From assembly GCA_033439265.1 (NCBI GenBank), contig JAVTVX010000013.1:22424500-22488499 (forward strand): a DNA stretch of 64,000 bases. Direction: 5' to 3'. Under the pieces are notes generated by a model. That model worked only from the letters and a program-made list of their open reading frames with translations, had not been told where the DNA came from and did not search any database. Positions 22,326-35,200 of this stretch are shown in pieces; the stretch's first letter is position 1; each line of letters begins with the position of its first letter. A program made the translations under genes and the position numbers. The stretch is from Dillenia suffruticosa (taxonomy: Eukaryota; Streptophyta; Magnoliopsida; Dilleniales; Dilleniaceae).

Positions 22326-25191
22326 ATGTCTAAGAGAGCTTTCTATTTACAAATTTACTTCTTTCTCATAATTTCAGAGATCTAAGAAATTATTATGGGA
22401 AAAAAGAACAGGGTTGTTAAGAAGCTTGCTGCAGCAATAATTCATGGATGGTAAGCAGTTGATCGAAACACAGGTCTACGAACAACCTTCATCTAAAAGG
22501 CTTCAGACAGAAAAATATTGTGAGTTCGGAGTCATCGGCTGGTCTAAAAGCAAATGTAAAATGAGAAAGAACTAAATTCAAGATCAAATGAATCTATACG
22601 AAAGGAAAAAAGGGGAGGGTAACTGAATAGAAAATACTATCCAAAATACAAATCCAAAGGAAAAGGGAAAGAACAGCTGAAAGCATGGTAGACCTAGTAA
22701 TCCAACTCTCTCACACTTGAAACTAAGAATTTCAATGGAGATGGCTCAAAACCACCAAACCACAAAGAGCTCAGCATTCTGTACCAACCTTTTTTTCGCA
22801 CTTTGACAAACAGAGGCAATACAGTCAAAGGGCTGCTAATAAGATGTAGTCACATTAAGACTACAATCTGCTTCTTTGGAGTTTCGATAGGTTAAGAAAC
22901 AACCTCAACACATCAAAGCACGGTTAGATGGAAAAAGAAAAATGCTGCTAATGATGCTGTCTTTTTACATAAAATGTTGTGGGTGGTAGTAATATCCACT
23001 ATCCGTTAAAAGTAGGGAAAAATTTTGGCAAAAATTTCTCGAGTTTTTCTGATACCTTTTTCCAGTGTTGCCTCAAAAAATAAATGGTTGTTGTGTAAAG
23101 TCAAGGTTCTCTATGTTTCCTATCTATATTTACTCATCAACAAGTTAAGTTTTTCATTTTCAACATCAGATTTTTTATCCATCAAATAAGTTCTAAGACA
23201 TAGTCGATCTTTGATACCATTTTGCATCCCAAGATTGGAGGTAGGGCAACTTAAAGACATGGCTATTTAGCTCCCTTTAACATTAAAATTCTGAAAGAAA
23301 AAACTTACCAAAAAAGTTTATAGCACAGACAATTTATCATATGATCTCAAATAAGCAACTAGAATAGGCTCTTATTGAAGAAAGACCTAATCATTTAAAG
23401 GATTGGCAATCACTATATTATTTGAAGTCAGGAGCATACCTATTGCATCTCCAAGCATTGCCATAGGAAGGCATAAGAGGAACATCTAGTTGTGTCCTTA
23501 CTTCTTTAGAACATGTATCCAACCATCATAAAGATATTCTTTTCTCAAACAGTCATACGCCTAAAGAGTCATTATTTCAGGAAGGCCACCTATGTTTTTT
23601 CTTTTCTGCAGCATTTTCCAGGATATCAACTCTCTAGCTCTTGATGCTAACTGCAATATATTGAAGAAGGATAATTTATTATCTAGAACTGCTATCGTAC
23701 AGTGGAAATTCCATTTAGATTGTATAAGAGCAGATCACCCAGTGGCAAATGGTTTTCATTGAAGAACTAAGCAAGAGTGCATTCACTTAGCCATGGCAGC
23801 CAACTATAGATCAGCTTCCTAGAGATTGTAGCTGATGTCCAGATGAGAGAATCATCACTTAAAGATAAAGGTATTGATTTTAGTCCAAGATATTCTTTGA
23901 CTTTTCGATGCGTTTAATTCTCAGGATTGGATTGATGACTTTGATTGCTCTAGCTTGAAAGAGTGTACCATCCTAGTCAAAAAGAATTTCACTCAGAAGT
24001 CTTCCAAGAGAGAACTTCTGGAAATTTGAAATGAACTGGCCATGCCCAAGACCTACTTCCACATTTCTTCATCTTTTTGTCCAAAGAGAAAATTTTGAGA
24101 CGGTTTATAAAGTTTCATGAACTGTCAAAGAAAAACCAAGATGATCTAGTATCGTACAACCGCTAAAGGATGTTGTGGACATGTTTATAGATTCCTCTAT
24201 CTCTGCTTACCAAGATTTGGATTCCTGACCCAAAACATGACTGTTTAACAAATTGGATATCTGTGTTTGATATTCCTAACAGCATACAATCAACGAACAA
24301 AAGGAAGCCTATGTTTATCTATGAAACAAGAAAAATGGTAAAGTAAAATGAAGAAAATCCAAATTCACAGAATATGTATTCGTACATGTTTCTTTGCATC
24401 ATATGTTATATCCATGATACCAAATTGTGGATTAAAAAAGTCTAACGCCAACTATTTGCATAATAGACATATAAGCACTCCATGACCATGAGCCTGCCAC
24501 CACACCACAGACCAAAATTTATCGTGTTTAGCATGTATATGCATCTCACGAAAAGGACAAAAGAAGAACCACATTTTTTGAACCATAACAGCTTTTGATT
24601 AAATTCATTGATGGGAAGGGATTAAGCAACAATAGTTTTGGACTCTGCTGACCATGTCCCAAGACTGCAAATGGACTCAAGTAACAAGCAACCTGCAGCA
24701 TAATGAGGCCTTTTATGAGCTAGAACATTCAATTACTTAATTTTCTTAAGATTCCAGCAAACAATCTACAGTGAATATTATCACTAAAGTAAAGTGGAAG
24801 TTAGTAATTCGCAATTTGCAATAAAGATTCCATGAATTTCCAATCTTGAACTGAAGGAATATGCAAAAACCACAAAGAAATTTCACCGGAATTAAGAAGC
24901 GAAAAAGTTACTTAGCATGAAGTAACATTTTTTAAAGAGGGCTGCGGTGGTGCCAATTCAGGATATTCTTTACAAAAATCAGAAGCAAGTCTGCACCAAA
25001 ATATCCTGTCTCCTACAGAATACTTCAAGGCCCAGAGGTCCACTTAATGTAGCAAAAGTTCCCTACTGAAGGTCTCTACACAATTTCCTCAATATCAACC
25101 TAAAATGTGAAGGGCAAGAAAAAAGTCTAACATGATTGAAGCAAATAAAAAAGGAGCAAAAACAACCTCATCAATAAAAACTGAATACCCT
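22326..25191. other. Intergenic sequence upstream on the map of SLOW GREEN 1 (its 3' side)
   Basis: About 2.9 kb with no convincing frame on either strand and no RNA gene I could recognise. Base composition is less AT-rich than the 26-31 kb gap, so a non-coding transcript cannot be excluded. The last 100 bp or so are probably the 3' UTR of SG1. Confidence 0.4.
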
Positions 25192-26214
25192 TCAGCTCTT
25201 TGATCCGGCTTTCTGATTCTCAGTCATTTGAGAGAAAACCTTTGTCGCAATCATATTCTCATCAAAGTATTGCGCATAAGGATGTCCTCTAGGGACCAGT
25301 CTCCTATACTTCTGAAACTGCTTCTCCGCCTCATCTTTCTTCCTCAATAATGTGTATATAATTCCCTGGCACAAATATGGTCTAAAATCCCTAGGTTCCT
25401 CCCTCACAAGCTCTTGATAAATCTTCAATGCATCATCATAATTTCCCTCTATAACCTGAATCTGAGCAAGCAACAGCTTGAAATCCCTCACCTCCTCCTT
25501 CTTCTTCTCCTTCCTACACGTCTTCATAGCATCCTGAACCCTCTTCACCACATCATTCAACTCATTTTCTGACTCAGACTGCGATACCGCCATTACAAGA
25601 CCGTGATAAGCCTCAACGCGAAGCGGGTCTTTCGCCAGTATTTCCTCAAACCCTAATCTGGCCTTTTCATTCTCACCATTGTGGCTATAAATATGACATT
25701 TCATCAAAGGCCATTCGGGTTCAGTTGGTTCGATTTTGATCAGTTTGTCAATCACTTCAATCGCTTCATTAAGCTTTCTGGACTTAATTTTGACCTCCAA
25801 AAGAGCCCTAAGAGCTTCGGTATCTTCAGGGTTTGAGCTCAATTGCTCATCAATTATCTTCTCCGTTTGTTCATATGAAGCTGCGGACTCAACCGTTGGC
25901 GGTGGTTGTGGTGGTGGAATGGTGGCGGATATGGCGGAGGAGCGGTGCAAGAGAAGAGCTGCGGCGGCAATAGCGACACAAGAAGCAGATTTTAATAGGG
26001 TTCCGGATTTGGAAATGGGGTTCTGGGAATTAGGGTTTTGGGAATTAGAGTTTGAAGACGGAGAAGAGGACGAGGCTCTTATAAGAGAGAGTGATTTTGA
26101 TGGTGGGGTTTTGAAGGAGAGAGAGGAGGTGGGTTTTGAGAGAAAAAGACGACGGTGAGGAAGAAAGAGAGAAAGTGGGGTTTGGGAGTTATGGATTTTG
26201 GAGAGAGACTCCAT
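25192..26214 (-). CDS. SG1: SLOW GREEN 1-like chloroplast TPR protein
   Basis: Single-exon, 340 residues, stop TGA. Residues 1-45 are Ser/Arg-rich with almost no acidic residues (MESLSKIHNSQTPLSLFLPH then RRLFLSKP), which is a plastid transit peptide. A hydrophobic stretch at about 76-90 (ASCVAIAAAALLLH) may anchor the protein to a membrane. Residues about 115-320 form tetratricopeptide-type helices, for example NPEDTEALRALLEVKIKSRK and EEPRDFRPYLCQGIIYTLLR. In Arabidopsis, SG1 is needed for normal chloroplast development and greening (family knowledge). Length and domain order fit the family. The start is the first in-frame ATG, just before the transit peptide. A G-box lies 97 bp upstream, compatible with light control. 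It stands alone. Confidence 0.93.
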   Translation of the reverse strand: MESLSKIHNSQTPLSLFLPHRRLFLSKPTSSLSFKTPPSKSLSLIRASSSSPSSNSNSQNPNSQNPISKSGTLLKSASCVAIAAAALLLHRSSAISATIPPPQPPPTVESAASYEQTEKIIDEQLSSNPEDTEALRALLEVKIKSRKLNEAIEVIDKLIKIEPTEPEWPLMKCHIYSHNGENEKARLGFEEILAKDPLRVEAYHGLVMAVSQSESENELNDVVKRVQDAMKTCRKEKKKEEVRDFKLLLAQIQVIEGNYDDALKIYQELVREEPRDFRPYLCQGIIYTLLRKKDEAEKQFQKYRRLVPRGHPYAQYFDENMIATKVFSQMTENQKAGSKS

Positions 26215-26310
26215 TGCTGATTTCTGGTGTTTGAAGGGTTTAAGAATTAAGACTTCTTTTTAGGGTTTTCTTGACGATGCGGGGAGAGAGAGAGAGAGAG
26301 GGAAGGGAAC

Positions 26311-26316
26311 CACGTG
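26311..26316. promoter_or_regulatory. G-box (CACGTG) upstream of SG1
   Basis: A palindromic CACGTG lies 97 bp upstream of the SG1 ATG, next to a GA tract (26283-26301). G-boxes bind bZIP and bHLH/PIF factors in light-regulated plastid genes. The site is seen; its use is inferred. Confidence 0.45.
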
Positions 26317-26319
26317 CAG

Positions 26320-27134
26320 GCCGTTTGGCAATTAGAAAATATAGAACCTCAGAGCTCCGATGCGAGATCGTCTGTTTCTAAATTTACTCGATACGAGAAT
26401 GCAGCCCAAAAGTTGCGAGTCTGTTCATTGGCCTCAGATGCTAGCTTGGGCTCTACCTTTTTTGGGACATTGGGAAGCCTCGAACCATACTACAATTTCA
26501 TCGGAGGTCTCAATCCGGTCGTCAGGGCTAGATACAAAGTCGCAGGCCCAGTTTGGTTCTCTCTCTCTCTCTCTCTCATTTTTTTTTTTTTTTTTTTAAA
26601 TCACAAGCTTGCGAAGCAGCGACGTTTATGTATCGGCTATTGGCTCTGTTTGCGATCCTTAATTTATTTTAACTTTATATATATATATATATAATTTATA
26701 AATAATATTAAATCCATTTATGAAAATTAAAATTATCATCATATTATTAATATTTAATATTAAAAGACTTATAAATCAACTTAAACGAAGAGGCAATTAC
26801 GAGTAAATTATGGTTTTCCTGTACAGTCTAACTTAATTCGATCAAAAATCAGAAAAAATACAATTAAAATTATTTATACTTCTATTTATTTTTTTTAAAT
26901 TTTTTTAATACTATTACTAGATAATATCGTATAAATTTTAATTTTGTTACTCGATACCGTCCTGAATTATGACTTAGTAAAATAGTTTAAGACTTCAACG
27001 GCATTGAAAACAAGCAAATACAGATATATGCAGACAGAATTATAGAAATCGATGAAAATAAATTATAATTAATTTTTAAGTATCAAAACACCTAAAAAAT
27101 TTGCCTTACTTTTCCGTATATATATATATTTTTT
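26320..27134. other. Intergenic sequence
   Basis: Small overlapping frames at 26314-26694 end in CT and T runs and show no family similarity. The rest is AT-rich. No gene supported. Confidence 0.45.
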
Positions 27135-27300
27135 ATTTTTATTATCGGTATTCAGATTTTACTCGATTACTCTAATTCAGATATTATGGAGCTTATTTTT
27201 TAGGTTGATTCTTTTAAATCTTTTTTTATTATTTTCAGAATTCAAACTCATGATTTTTAATTAAGGAATAAGAATGTTCGATCACTCAAACAAAAAAAGT
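27135..27300 (-). mobile_element. Decayed SINE-like copy
   Basis: It starts atcggtattcagattttactcgattac and ends aattcaaactcatgatttttaattaaggaataagaatgttcgatcac in sequence order (shown here only as landmarks). It matches the family layout, including the inverted B-box-like attcaaac. Confidence 0.5.
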
Positions 27301-27589
27301 TGGATACTTTTTCATGCTTAGGACATGGCAATTGCACCATCTTTTTCCCGTTCGATGGCAATGCAGTTGTGGCGGAGGAGGGAGGAGAGAAGAAAGAGAA
27401 AACTGAATTTAAAAAACGAGTCTGATAAACTATTTTAATTAGGGTTTGTTTTACAAAGAAAAGACTGCTGGAAGAGACGCATGAGACTTGTTGTCGCTTG
27501 TCGGTGCAAAATTATCGAAACGGCTGGACTTTAAATATTCAAGGATTTCATTTTTCACGTTTTAGTTTTCATCGAATCATTTTCATGCA

Positions 27590-28355
27590 ATTGAAGTTTT
27601 TATCTTAGAAAATATAAAATAATATGAAAATAATAGAAATAAGTTAACATGATTTGTGGTATCATGTTAGAGATAAAGAACAATTTAATAATATAAAACC
27701 TAAGACTCAATTGATTCAATAAATTACTATAATAAATTGTATTTATATAAAAAAATTATTATCATAAATATAGAAATAATTAAAATATGAAAAATCAAAT
27801 TAATTTGATTTTGATATATAGTATATTCTCTAACATTCCCTTAAACTTAATTTGATATAATGAGAACCATTTGAATTTGAAATAGAAACTGAATATAGTA
27901 TTTAAAATATTACGGAGTGTTTTTGTAATTCTTGCGTTAACTCTAGGTTATGGCTTTCACTCTGTTTCTGGCTCTGGTTCTAGCTCCAACCTGGCTCGGC
28001 TCGGGATCTGGCTCCTGGCTCTATCGTCGGCACTAGTTTTGGCTGCTGGAGGTGCGTGCAACTGTGTGAATAACATTTTTTCATAAAGAACTCTGATACT
28101 ATGTAAAAAAATATAAATAATTTGAATAATGATAGAGATTAATTAACATCGATTGTGGTATCATATTAGAAATGATGGGTAATTTAATAATATAAAATCT
28201 AATACTCGATTGTTGGAATGAATTATTATAATAAGTTAGATTTATATAAAAAAAATTTATCACATAAATAATTATTATAAATATAAAAATATAAAAAAAT
28301 TAAGTATATATTAAAATCAAATCAATTATTTATAATATACACTCAAACATTTATC
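27590..28355. repeat. Two diverged 240-bp direct copies, about 500 bp apart
   Basis: Segments at about 27650-27840 and 28145-28355 share gtggtatcat.ttagaga/aat, aatttaataatataaaa.cta, aatgaattattataataa-type and gattt/gtatttatataaaaaaa landmarks in the same order. The copies could be remnants of LTRs or of a non-autonomous element. The spacer holds a GC-richer Gly/Ser-like low-complexity patch (27950-28060). Confidence 0.55.
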
Positions 28356-28599
28356 GTATGATCATATGATTTTGAGAACTTGTGAACTGTTATTGGGTGT
28401 ATAATGATGTGGGTTTGTTTTAATGATTATGTTTTGTGCTCATGGATTAAAATTTAAAGACACATTTTCTTCAAAATTAGCAATTCCAGTGTGTCTGCGA
28501 TACATGCTTGAAACGAAATTGAACTAGTTTTCCAAGCCAATTTCGAGAGCAATCTATATCTGGTGGGTTGCTGAAATCCAAAAACTTCTTCGTTAGATT

Positions 28600-28765
28600 T
28601 TTTTTATATTATAACAATCGATATTTAAATTTATATTTTAATTAATTTAATCTAAAACTTACTTTAATCTATTTAAGAGAACTTTTCTCTTAATGTAATC
28701 TGTTTCATAACTAAATTATGAGTTGAAATCATAATTTTGATTAAAAAATCTAATATTATACTCAT
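28600..28765 (-). mobile_element. Decayed SINE-like copy
   Basis: Poly-T start, aacaatcgatatttaaat, taatttaatctaaaac and attttgattaaaaaatctaat follow the family order. A (CT)n tract lies further on at about 28917-28946. Confidence 0.4.
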
Positions 28766-28915
28766 CAACTTGTATCAGCCTATGCTCAACCTATCTTCTG
28801 TAACCGATCCAATCTCCTCTCAATAAATGCAAAGTCTCTCGAGAGAAATTTACTATTGGCACACTCAATTAGTTCCTTTCTTCTCTCATTTATCCAGATA
28901 AGCCCCTGTAAACTC

Positions 28916-28950
<35 letters not shown>

Positions 28951-29377
28951 CTGGGCCATTTGCCTTTTTCATTTTTTCCTTTCTGGGTAAAAAACCTTCA
29001 GTTTTTCTAAGGAAAAGTTTTAAAATCATGGAGGTCCATCATTTTTTTGTCCGGACTTTTTTGGTACACTTGTCTTTTTGGAGGTTCAACACATGGGCTG
29101 CCTAAGAAAACATATCCATGCATTGTGGTACATTTCCCACCTGAAGAGACGCATTTTTGGCACATTTGCATTTGAAGAGAGAGATTTTTTTTTTTTTTTT
29201 TTTATCAACACCATTAAGGTCATTTCATCAAAAAACTTTGAATCTTGATCATAAAAATTTAAATTTTTTTGTCTCGATTCTAAAATCAATTAAAATTTTC
29301 CTTTCATTCAAACCTTTTATTTTGCCAAATTTATATTGGGCCCCCGACCTCTCCCAAGAAGACCTCCATGCATGATG

Positions 29378-29543
29378 TGGAAATTGAAAAATGAGATCAA
29401 ATCAAAACTGTTTAAAATATTTTTTTTTTATAAATTATTAATATTTGATAATTATATTAATGGAAATTGAAAAATGAGATCAAATCAAAACTGTTTAAAA
29501 TATTTTTTTTTATAAATTATTAATATTTGATAATTATCTTGAT
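29378..29543. repeat. Tandem duplication, unit 83 bp
   Basis: The copies start tggaaattgaaaaatgagat at 29378 and 29461 and end ttaatatttgataattat. They differ essentially only in the length of a T run, so the duplication is recent. Confidence 0.9.
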
Positions 29544-30739
29544 TCGCCCATAGCCTATTTTGTGAAACAGACTTTTTGTGATACGAAACCTGTCTCGATA
29601 CCTTTGAAATCAAACAGACGTTGCCGTACCGTTCAAAATGTGAAAGCGTCGGACAGTGGCTGTTGAACGCTCAACAGAAGCAAAACAAAGGCAGACAATG
29701 CAAACGACACTCGCACTCCCAAACATCCCCTCCCCGTTACCACGTGCCTTTCACGTGTCATGATCCTCATTTGTTTTTTCTCTAATTATACATCACAAAA
29801 ATTATAAAAATATAAACACTCGTAAATGTTGGAGCACAAGACCTTAAAAAAACTACTTGAAGAAAAACCTTTTTACCATTTGTTATCCTTATTAAGGAAT
29901 TCACGTGCCATGGTCTTGTCTACTGCGATGCATGCACTTCCAAACCCTCTTCAGACCCACATTGTTCACACAGTACACAATACTGCTTCTAGTACTGAGG
30001 AGTGAGGAGGAGAAAAAGATTTGAAAGAGTAACTGTTAAATGGATCTCATAATACTTAAATCGAATTAATCGAATAAAATTTGAATATCGATCGATAAAA
30101 AATAAAAACAAGCACTGCTTCTAGTACTATATTTCTTCCAAGACTGCCTAAACGACATCGTCGTTGTTCTACTGGGCCACTTCGACTTGGAAAAGACTCT
30201 GGTAAAGTATATTTTTAAGGGTATTGGCATCATATTATTGATATTTAACAAATTATTAAATAATATTTTAATATTTTTAATTTTATTAAAATAGAAAATA
30301 TATATACGTTGATTGATTTAACTAAATATCAGAATAATTATGATAATAAGCATGTTGACATTACTTTTAATTGAAATTGACCAAAATTTTAATATAAGCA
30401 ATGATAATTTTAACTTTTTCAGAGAGTTTTAAATATTTTTGTACAAAATATTATGAAGATATTAAATTGATAGTTTCTGAATCATTTTCTATTTTTATTT
30501 GTAAATTATTTCTTCAATAAAGAAAGAAAAAAAATCAAATAAGACGAAATAATGATAAAAATATTTTATATTTTTATAATGTATGGAATGAAATTGAAAT
30601 GTAGTGAAGTAAAATTTTAAAAATGGGACCATAAATATATATATGTATGCCCTTTCCCTTCTTAATATTTGGGGATCAATTTATCAAGTGAGATTATCAA
30701 AAGAAATTGTTAACTAATATCATAAAAGGTCCTAGGACA
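29544..30739. other. AT-rich intergenic sequence
   Basis: No gene seen. Two CACGTG-type cores occur near 29741 and 29752, without an adjacent gene. Confidence 0.45.
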
Positions 30740-30935
30740 GGATTGCACTCTCTCTCTCTCTCGGTTTTTGGTTTTCACATATCAGTATTCAGTTTTCATC
30801 CGACTAATCCGATCCAATTAGAGTATTGGCTCTCCTAAATCTCATTTCTCAATTTCTATTGTTCGAACCCAACACCTATAATTAAGGGGGTTAAGAGAGT
30901 ATAACGTTTTATCACTACACCCCATCCATGAGAGT
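30740..30935 (-). mobile_element. SINE-like copy with visible B-box
   Basis: Read on the minus strand it contains GGGTTCGAACAAT, close to the pol III B-box, preceded by GTAGTGATAAAACG, which is A-box-like. The T/CT-rich left side corresponds to its tail. Short flanking matches (aggattgc at about 30739 and 30942) may be a target duplication. Confidence 0.55.
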
Positions 30936-31191
30936 TTGGTAGGATTGCTCTCTAATATATAGTTATTTAGTGAATATGAGATTTTTAAAGATTTTTTATG
31001 CGCCGGGGAATGGCCATAAATTATAGAATTATCAAAAATCGAAAGATGCCAACAAGTACGATTTTATTTCACCTATCAATCCGAAAACCATAAGCACTTG
31101 GAAGGCCTAATTAAGTAGCAAAACAAAGACAAAAAATTAAATAGAAACATTAATCAGACAGTAGATGTTGACGAAACTAGGAGAGGAGTTG

Positions 31192-31778
31192 TCATTTGTT
31201 TATGTTTGAGGAGGTCGCAGTGGTAGTAGTAGCATCTTCTGGTTGGGAATGACCCGAATGATTTGAATCCAAGAGCATCTTCTGGATTCTTTCGCTAATT
31301 GTTTCCTCCATTTCCCGCTCTTCTCTTTCTCCCCGACTCTTTTTATATGCTTCAAAGAATTCCTTGTTCTCTTTCTCTAGTTCTTTCCACACTACAACCA
31401 TAAAGAACCATAATCTTCATGATCCCTCCGGTCGCTTAAAAATAAAAAATATATATACATATGTTAGAGAGAGAAAGAGAGAAAGAGACCTGTGGCAGTA
31501 ATGACTGGTTTGATGTTTGCATGTTTGAAGAGGGCTTCCATGCACTCTTTTTTGCTCATGTTGAAGATTATACACTTCTCTATCAGATGCTGAACCTGAA
31601 TTATCATACCCCACTTGAATTATTACTTCTGTTATTAGAAGTCATACTCAGAAAATTCCACAAAAAAAAAACACTCAGAAAAGACGAAAAGCATATCCAT
31701 ATCCATGTACAAAGAAGAGAGAGAGAGAGAGAGAGTACTACTAACCAATCGAATGTATGAAGCTGCAGAGTCTCCCAT
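31192..31778 (-). CDS. Small A_thal_3526 (TIGR01589) family protein
   Basis: Three exons on the minus strand: 31778-31746, 31595-31490 and 31391-31192, giving 112 residues. Introns are GT..AG and the phases (0, then 1) agree. The protein starts MGDSAASYIRLVQHLIEKC and continues with NMSKKECMEALFKHANIKP and VWKELEKENKEFFEAY. This is the conserved core of the plant-specific family first listed as A. thaliana family 3526. The C-terminal 30 residues are low complexity (Glu/Arg then Thr/Ser). No biochemical role is established that I can state. Acidic/basic helices without membrane segments suggest a soluble protein. G-boxes at 32107-32241 lie 330-460 bp upstream. Confidence 0.9.
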
Positions 31779-32106
31779 GATCAATCCTATCTCCCTACTG
31801 AATTTAATTGAAACAAGAAACTTGTAAGCAAACACACAAGCAGTCGCTAGAAAGAAGAAAGTAGTAGTAGACGAGAAGAGAAGCTGAAAAAACCAAACCC
31901 ACCCCCCCCCGGGGGTTTAAATATGGGGGAACAATGACTTTTGCTGTGCCTCCAACGTGAAAAAGGTTAAACAAAACAAATTAAACATTAACCATTAGAG
32001 GATAAAAAAAAGTACAAATTCCAATTTCACTAAAGAATACGAAATGATGATCAAAATGATGGTAGATAAAAATATTTGATTTGGGGGGTTGTAGGGTCAG
32101 AATTCT

Positions 32107-32241
32107 CACGTGGGAAGTGGATGATTATTGGTGCAGAGAAGTCAGAGATAGATTTCATTGAGCCACCTAATCTCTCATTGGTTTTTCCATTTCTTTCTGT
32201 ATCCTCGCTGTTACTATAGGCATATCATCACGTGACACGTG
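32107..32241. promoter_or_regulatory. Cluster of three G-boxes upstream of the A_thal_3526 gene
   Basis: CACGTG occurs at 32107-32112, 32229-32234 and 32236-32241; the last two are separated by one base. Paired ACGT cores are the typical architecture of ABA-responsive elements. The nearest downstream start is the minus-strand gene at 31778. Confidence 0.5.
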
Positions 32242-32249
32242 GGGTCTTC

Positions 32250-35200
32250 TTCTGTACGTCGGGTTGACACACTTATTTGCGGCTATTGAAACCGCCGTGG
32301 CGTCTTGCCACTCTTCCGTGTTTGGCTTTTGCCGTTTAGCTTTTGGTTCTTTGGTCAATGAGATTGTGATTGTACCCTTTTTTATTACGAGCGAATGCGT
32401 GCTTGGCGCTGCGATTCGATTTCAAGTTGGTTGCACCCTGCCGGGAATGGGTGTGGTGTGGTGTGGTGCTAACAAAGTGAAACTTCCTTTTTTTTTTTTT
32501 TTTATTTCACCGTCGATATCTAAAATTATATTTCGATTAATCTATTTCTAATATTTATAAAATCCGGACAACTCATCTCACAAAACTAACTATCCGTTGA
32601 TATAATAATAAAGTGACTTACCAGGTGCAAATAATGTGCAGAATATATATATTTGATAGAACAAAATGATCATAAATTAAATTAATCAAATTATATGTGA
32701 TATTTAATATATTGGGATATACTAGACCAATATTAATTACATAATTAATATATTTTGATTAAAACTCAAATAAATATTTAAATAAAAATTAATTAATATA
32801 TATTAACATAGATGACCATGTGAGATTAGATAAATTTTATCTACAATTCATTTTGTCTGCCCACCGTTTTTTGCTTTTCTTATTTGATAGAATTTAGATT
32901 TAATTTTAGAATTTTAATAATTGTTATGGAAATAGTTTTCGTCCATACATCAAAATTTTTAAATATTGTTCGAGCAGAAAAGGGTTACTAAAGAGTAAAA
33001 TTTCCCATCATCACTGAAAGAAAAGGAATTGATCACGAAAATGTTGCATTTTATGAACCAAACACACACACTGGTTACAAAAGCCCATTTTTATGTACGA
33101 ATTTACAATCTATCTCACTCAAAAACCTTTTATTTTAGGATGAAAATCTTTAAATTGCTTCTGCTGTATTACTTAGGAATTTTTCTAATTAAGGACATAA
33201 TACTTATTTTGAATAGCAGTGCTAACGATTTTGTTAGTATACTTATTTTAAGAGGGAATCAGCCTTTTACCATTTGTGGCATTGGTTTCATTGCGTTTGA
33301 CCTTTCTTCTAAAGGTAGGACCTCAATGCATTCTATGTTCGGGTTGGTAGTTGTGCTTGCGACGTGAGCACATCCTTTTCACCGTGACCTTTCCATTTTA
33401 GGGTTTACTCCGGACACTAGTACCAGGGCTAGCCCGACAGGTCACGCCGGAGTACATCTCCTCACTCGTATTAAGAATATATTGCCTATTTCACTTTTAT
33501 GTTTTGTTGTCCACACTTCGATCACATCATGAAAAAATCTGCAAATCTCCCCAAAAGTACGGAGTAAAAACCACAGTTTACCCTTAATGAGGAAAAGGCT
33601 TGGCAGTGTCAATTCTAATGGAATCAGAAAATCAAGCTGAGGAAGGCTCTTAGTCAAGGGGCCAAAGCACCAGTTGCACAAGTTGAACAGCTAGTAAACC
33701 AGTCCCAGGCGAATGGCAGCAGACACCTCCACTGCCATACGAGTTCAAAGTATGGGTATACATGAAACTGATGCTCCATCACAGGCAACGACCACAGAAA
33801 TGACTAACATTGCAATCAATGCTTCAACTCTTAATTCTTTTTTTCCCCTGTCCTATCACCAGGCATTCCCCCCCCCCCCACCTCGCGTCCTAAGAGAAAC
33901 AATAGCCAATGCAACAGCGAACAATGATAATGAATATACACACATCAGCCTCGCCATTTTGCAATTCTTTCCGACTAAAGGCATAATCCTTCTCAACGTT
34001 TTGACCACTGTACAGCAAATGTTGAGACTGATACAATCTACAATATCATAATACTCGTGCCTGTCTGCAAGACCATACCTCGACAGACATCTGCATAAAT
34101 TTTGAAGCTGTGGTGAGTCACTATATCTCAGTTAAAAAGATGGATGTCAGTTCAACAAGCTGGCCTGCGACAATAAGATTCTCACGGTTCATTATCCTCC
34201 ACCTACTCGATCCCACATGAATGAGCAGATTTGACAGCATATATGTTTGTGCACACTGGGATACGCCTGATGAGATCAATGGAAACATAGAACAGACGCG
34301 AAGTCAGGTCAAGGGTTTGCAACATCTGCAGTTGGCCTCTACCAAAATATAGAACCATCACAGTGAACCAACCCTGTTATATGAGGTGTGAGGGCCGCTA
34401 GAAGTGTTGTTGCCACATGATGCCTCTCACTCCATTGTTGGAGGGTGGACCTTGATCTTTCAAGTGCATCTTAAAATATTGTTTTATATAAAGCATTCAA
34501 GATAACATCAACTATTTGTACTTACTGGTGCAGCTAAAACTGATACCGACAAGATTTTTTGCAATCTTCTTTAAGTGAAAAGTGATTCTACCTTAAAAGC
34601 TGTTAATTAACTCCAAAGTTCAGTCACGTGGGTCTTACCGCCCAAAATTTTATATCCAATAAGACACTATTAAGATCTTGCAAGATCATTGAATCAGGTG
34701 ATCAAATCAACCTTGGAATTAAAAGGAAGAAAACAAAGATCAACACTGAACTCTCAAAAAAGGCAACTACGATGGTGTCATGTAATTGCTGTCCTAATAA
34801 TTCCAAGCAGTGCCTAGATGCAAACGCATTTCAAAAAGCAAGTATAGGTCATATAAGCATCCTTCTGTATCATTCTATATATGGTCACCTTTTAAGCACA
34901 TTAGGCCCCAGCATCTTTCAAGTCCTTTATCATTCTAGTTTTTTCCATTTGCATGTAAAAGAAGAATACTAATCCTTATTCCTTCTTGGCATACTTTAAC
35001 TAATGATATCAGCCATTTTGACTGTTCATCACATTACAGTGCCATGGCCACAAAATGAACTACAGATCCTACTTATAACTGTATTCAGGTTCGTGTTAAT
35101 TCTTTTTCCTATGATCATCAGGACATTTTCACTCACCTCACCCGAATGTAAGAATGTGCGGTCGCTGGTTTGGGACAGGGCACTTCTATCCTGACCTTGC

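Noticed and set aside
26314-26694. 126-codon frame upstream of SG1
   Set aside because: Ends in CT and T microsatellites encoding Ser/Leu/Phe runs; lies in the SG1 promoter.
33713-34051. 112-codon frame with a CCCC run encoding Pro-Pro repeats
   Set aside because: Looks like chance opening across a C homopolymer; no similarity and no start context.
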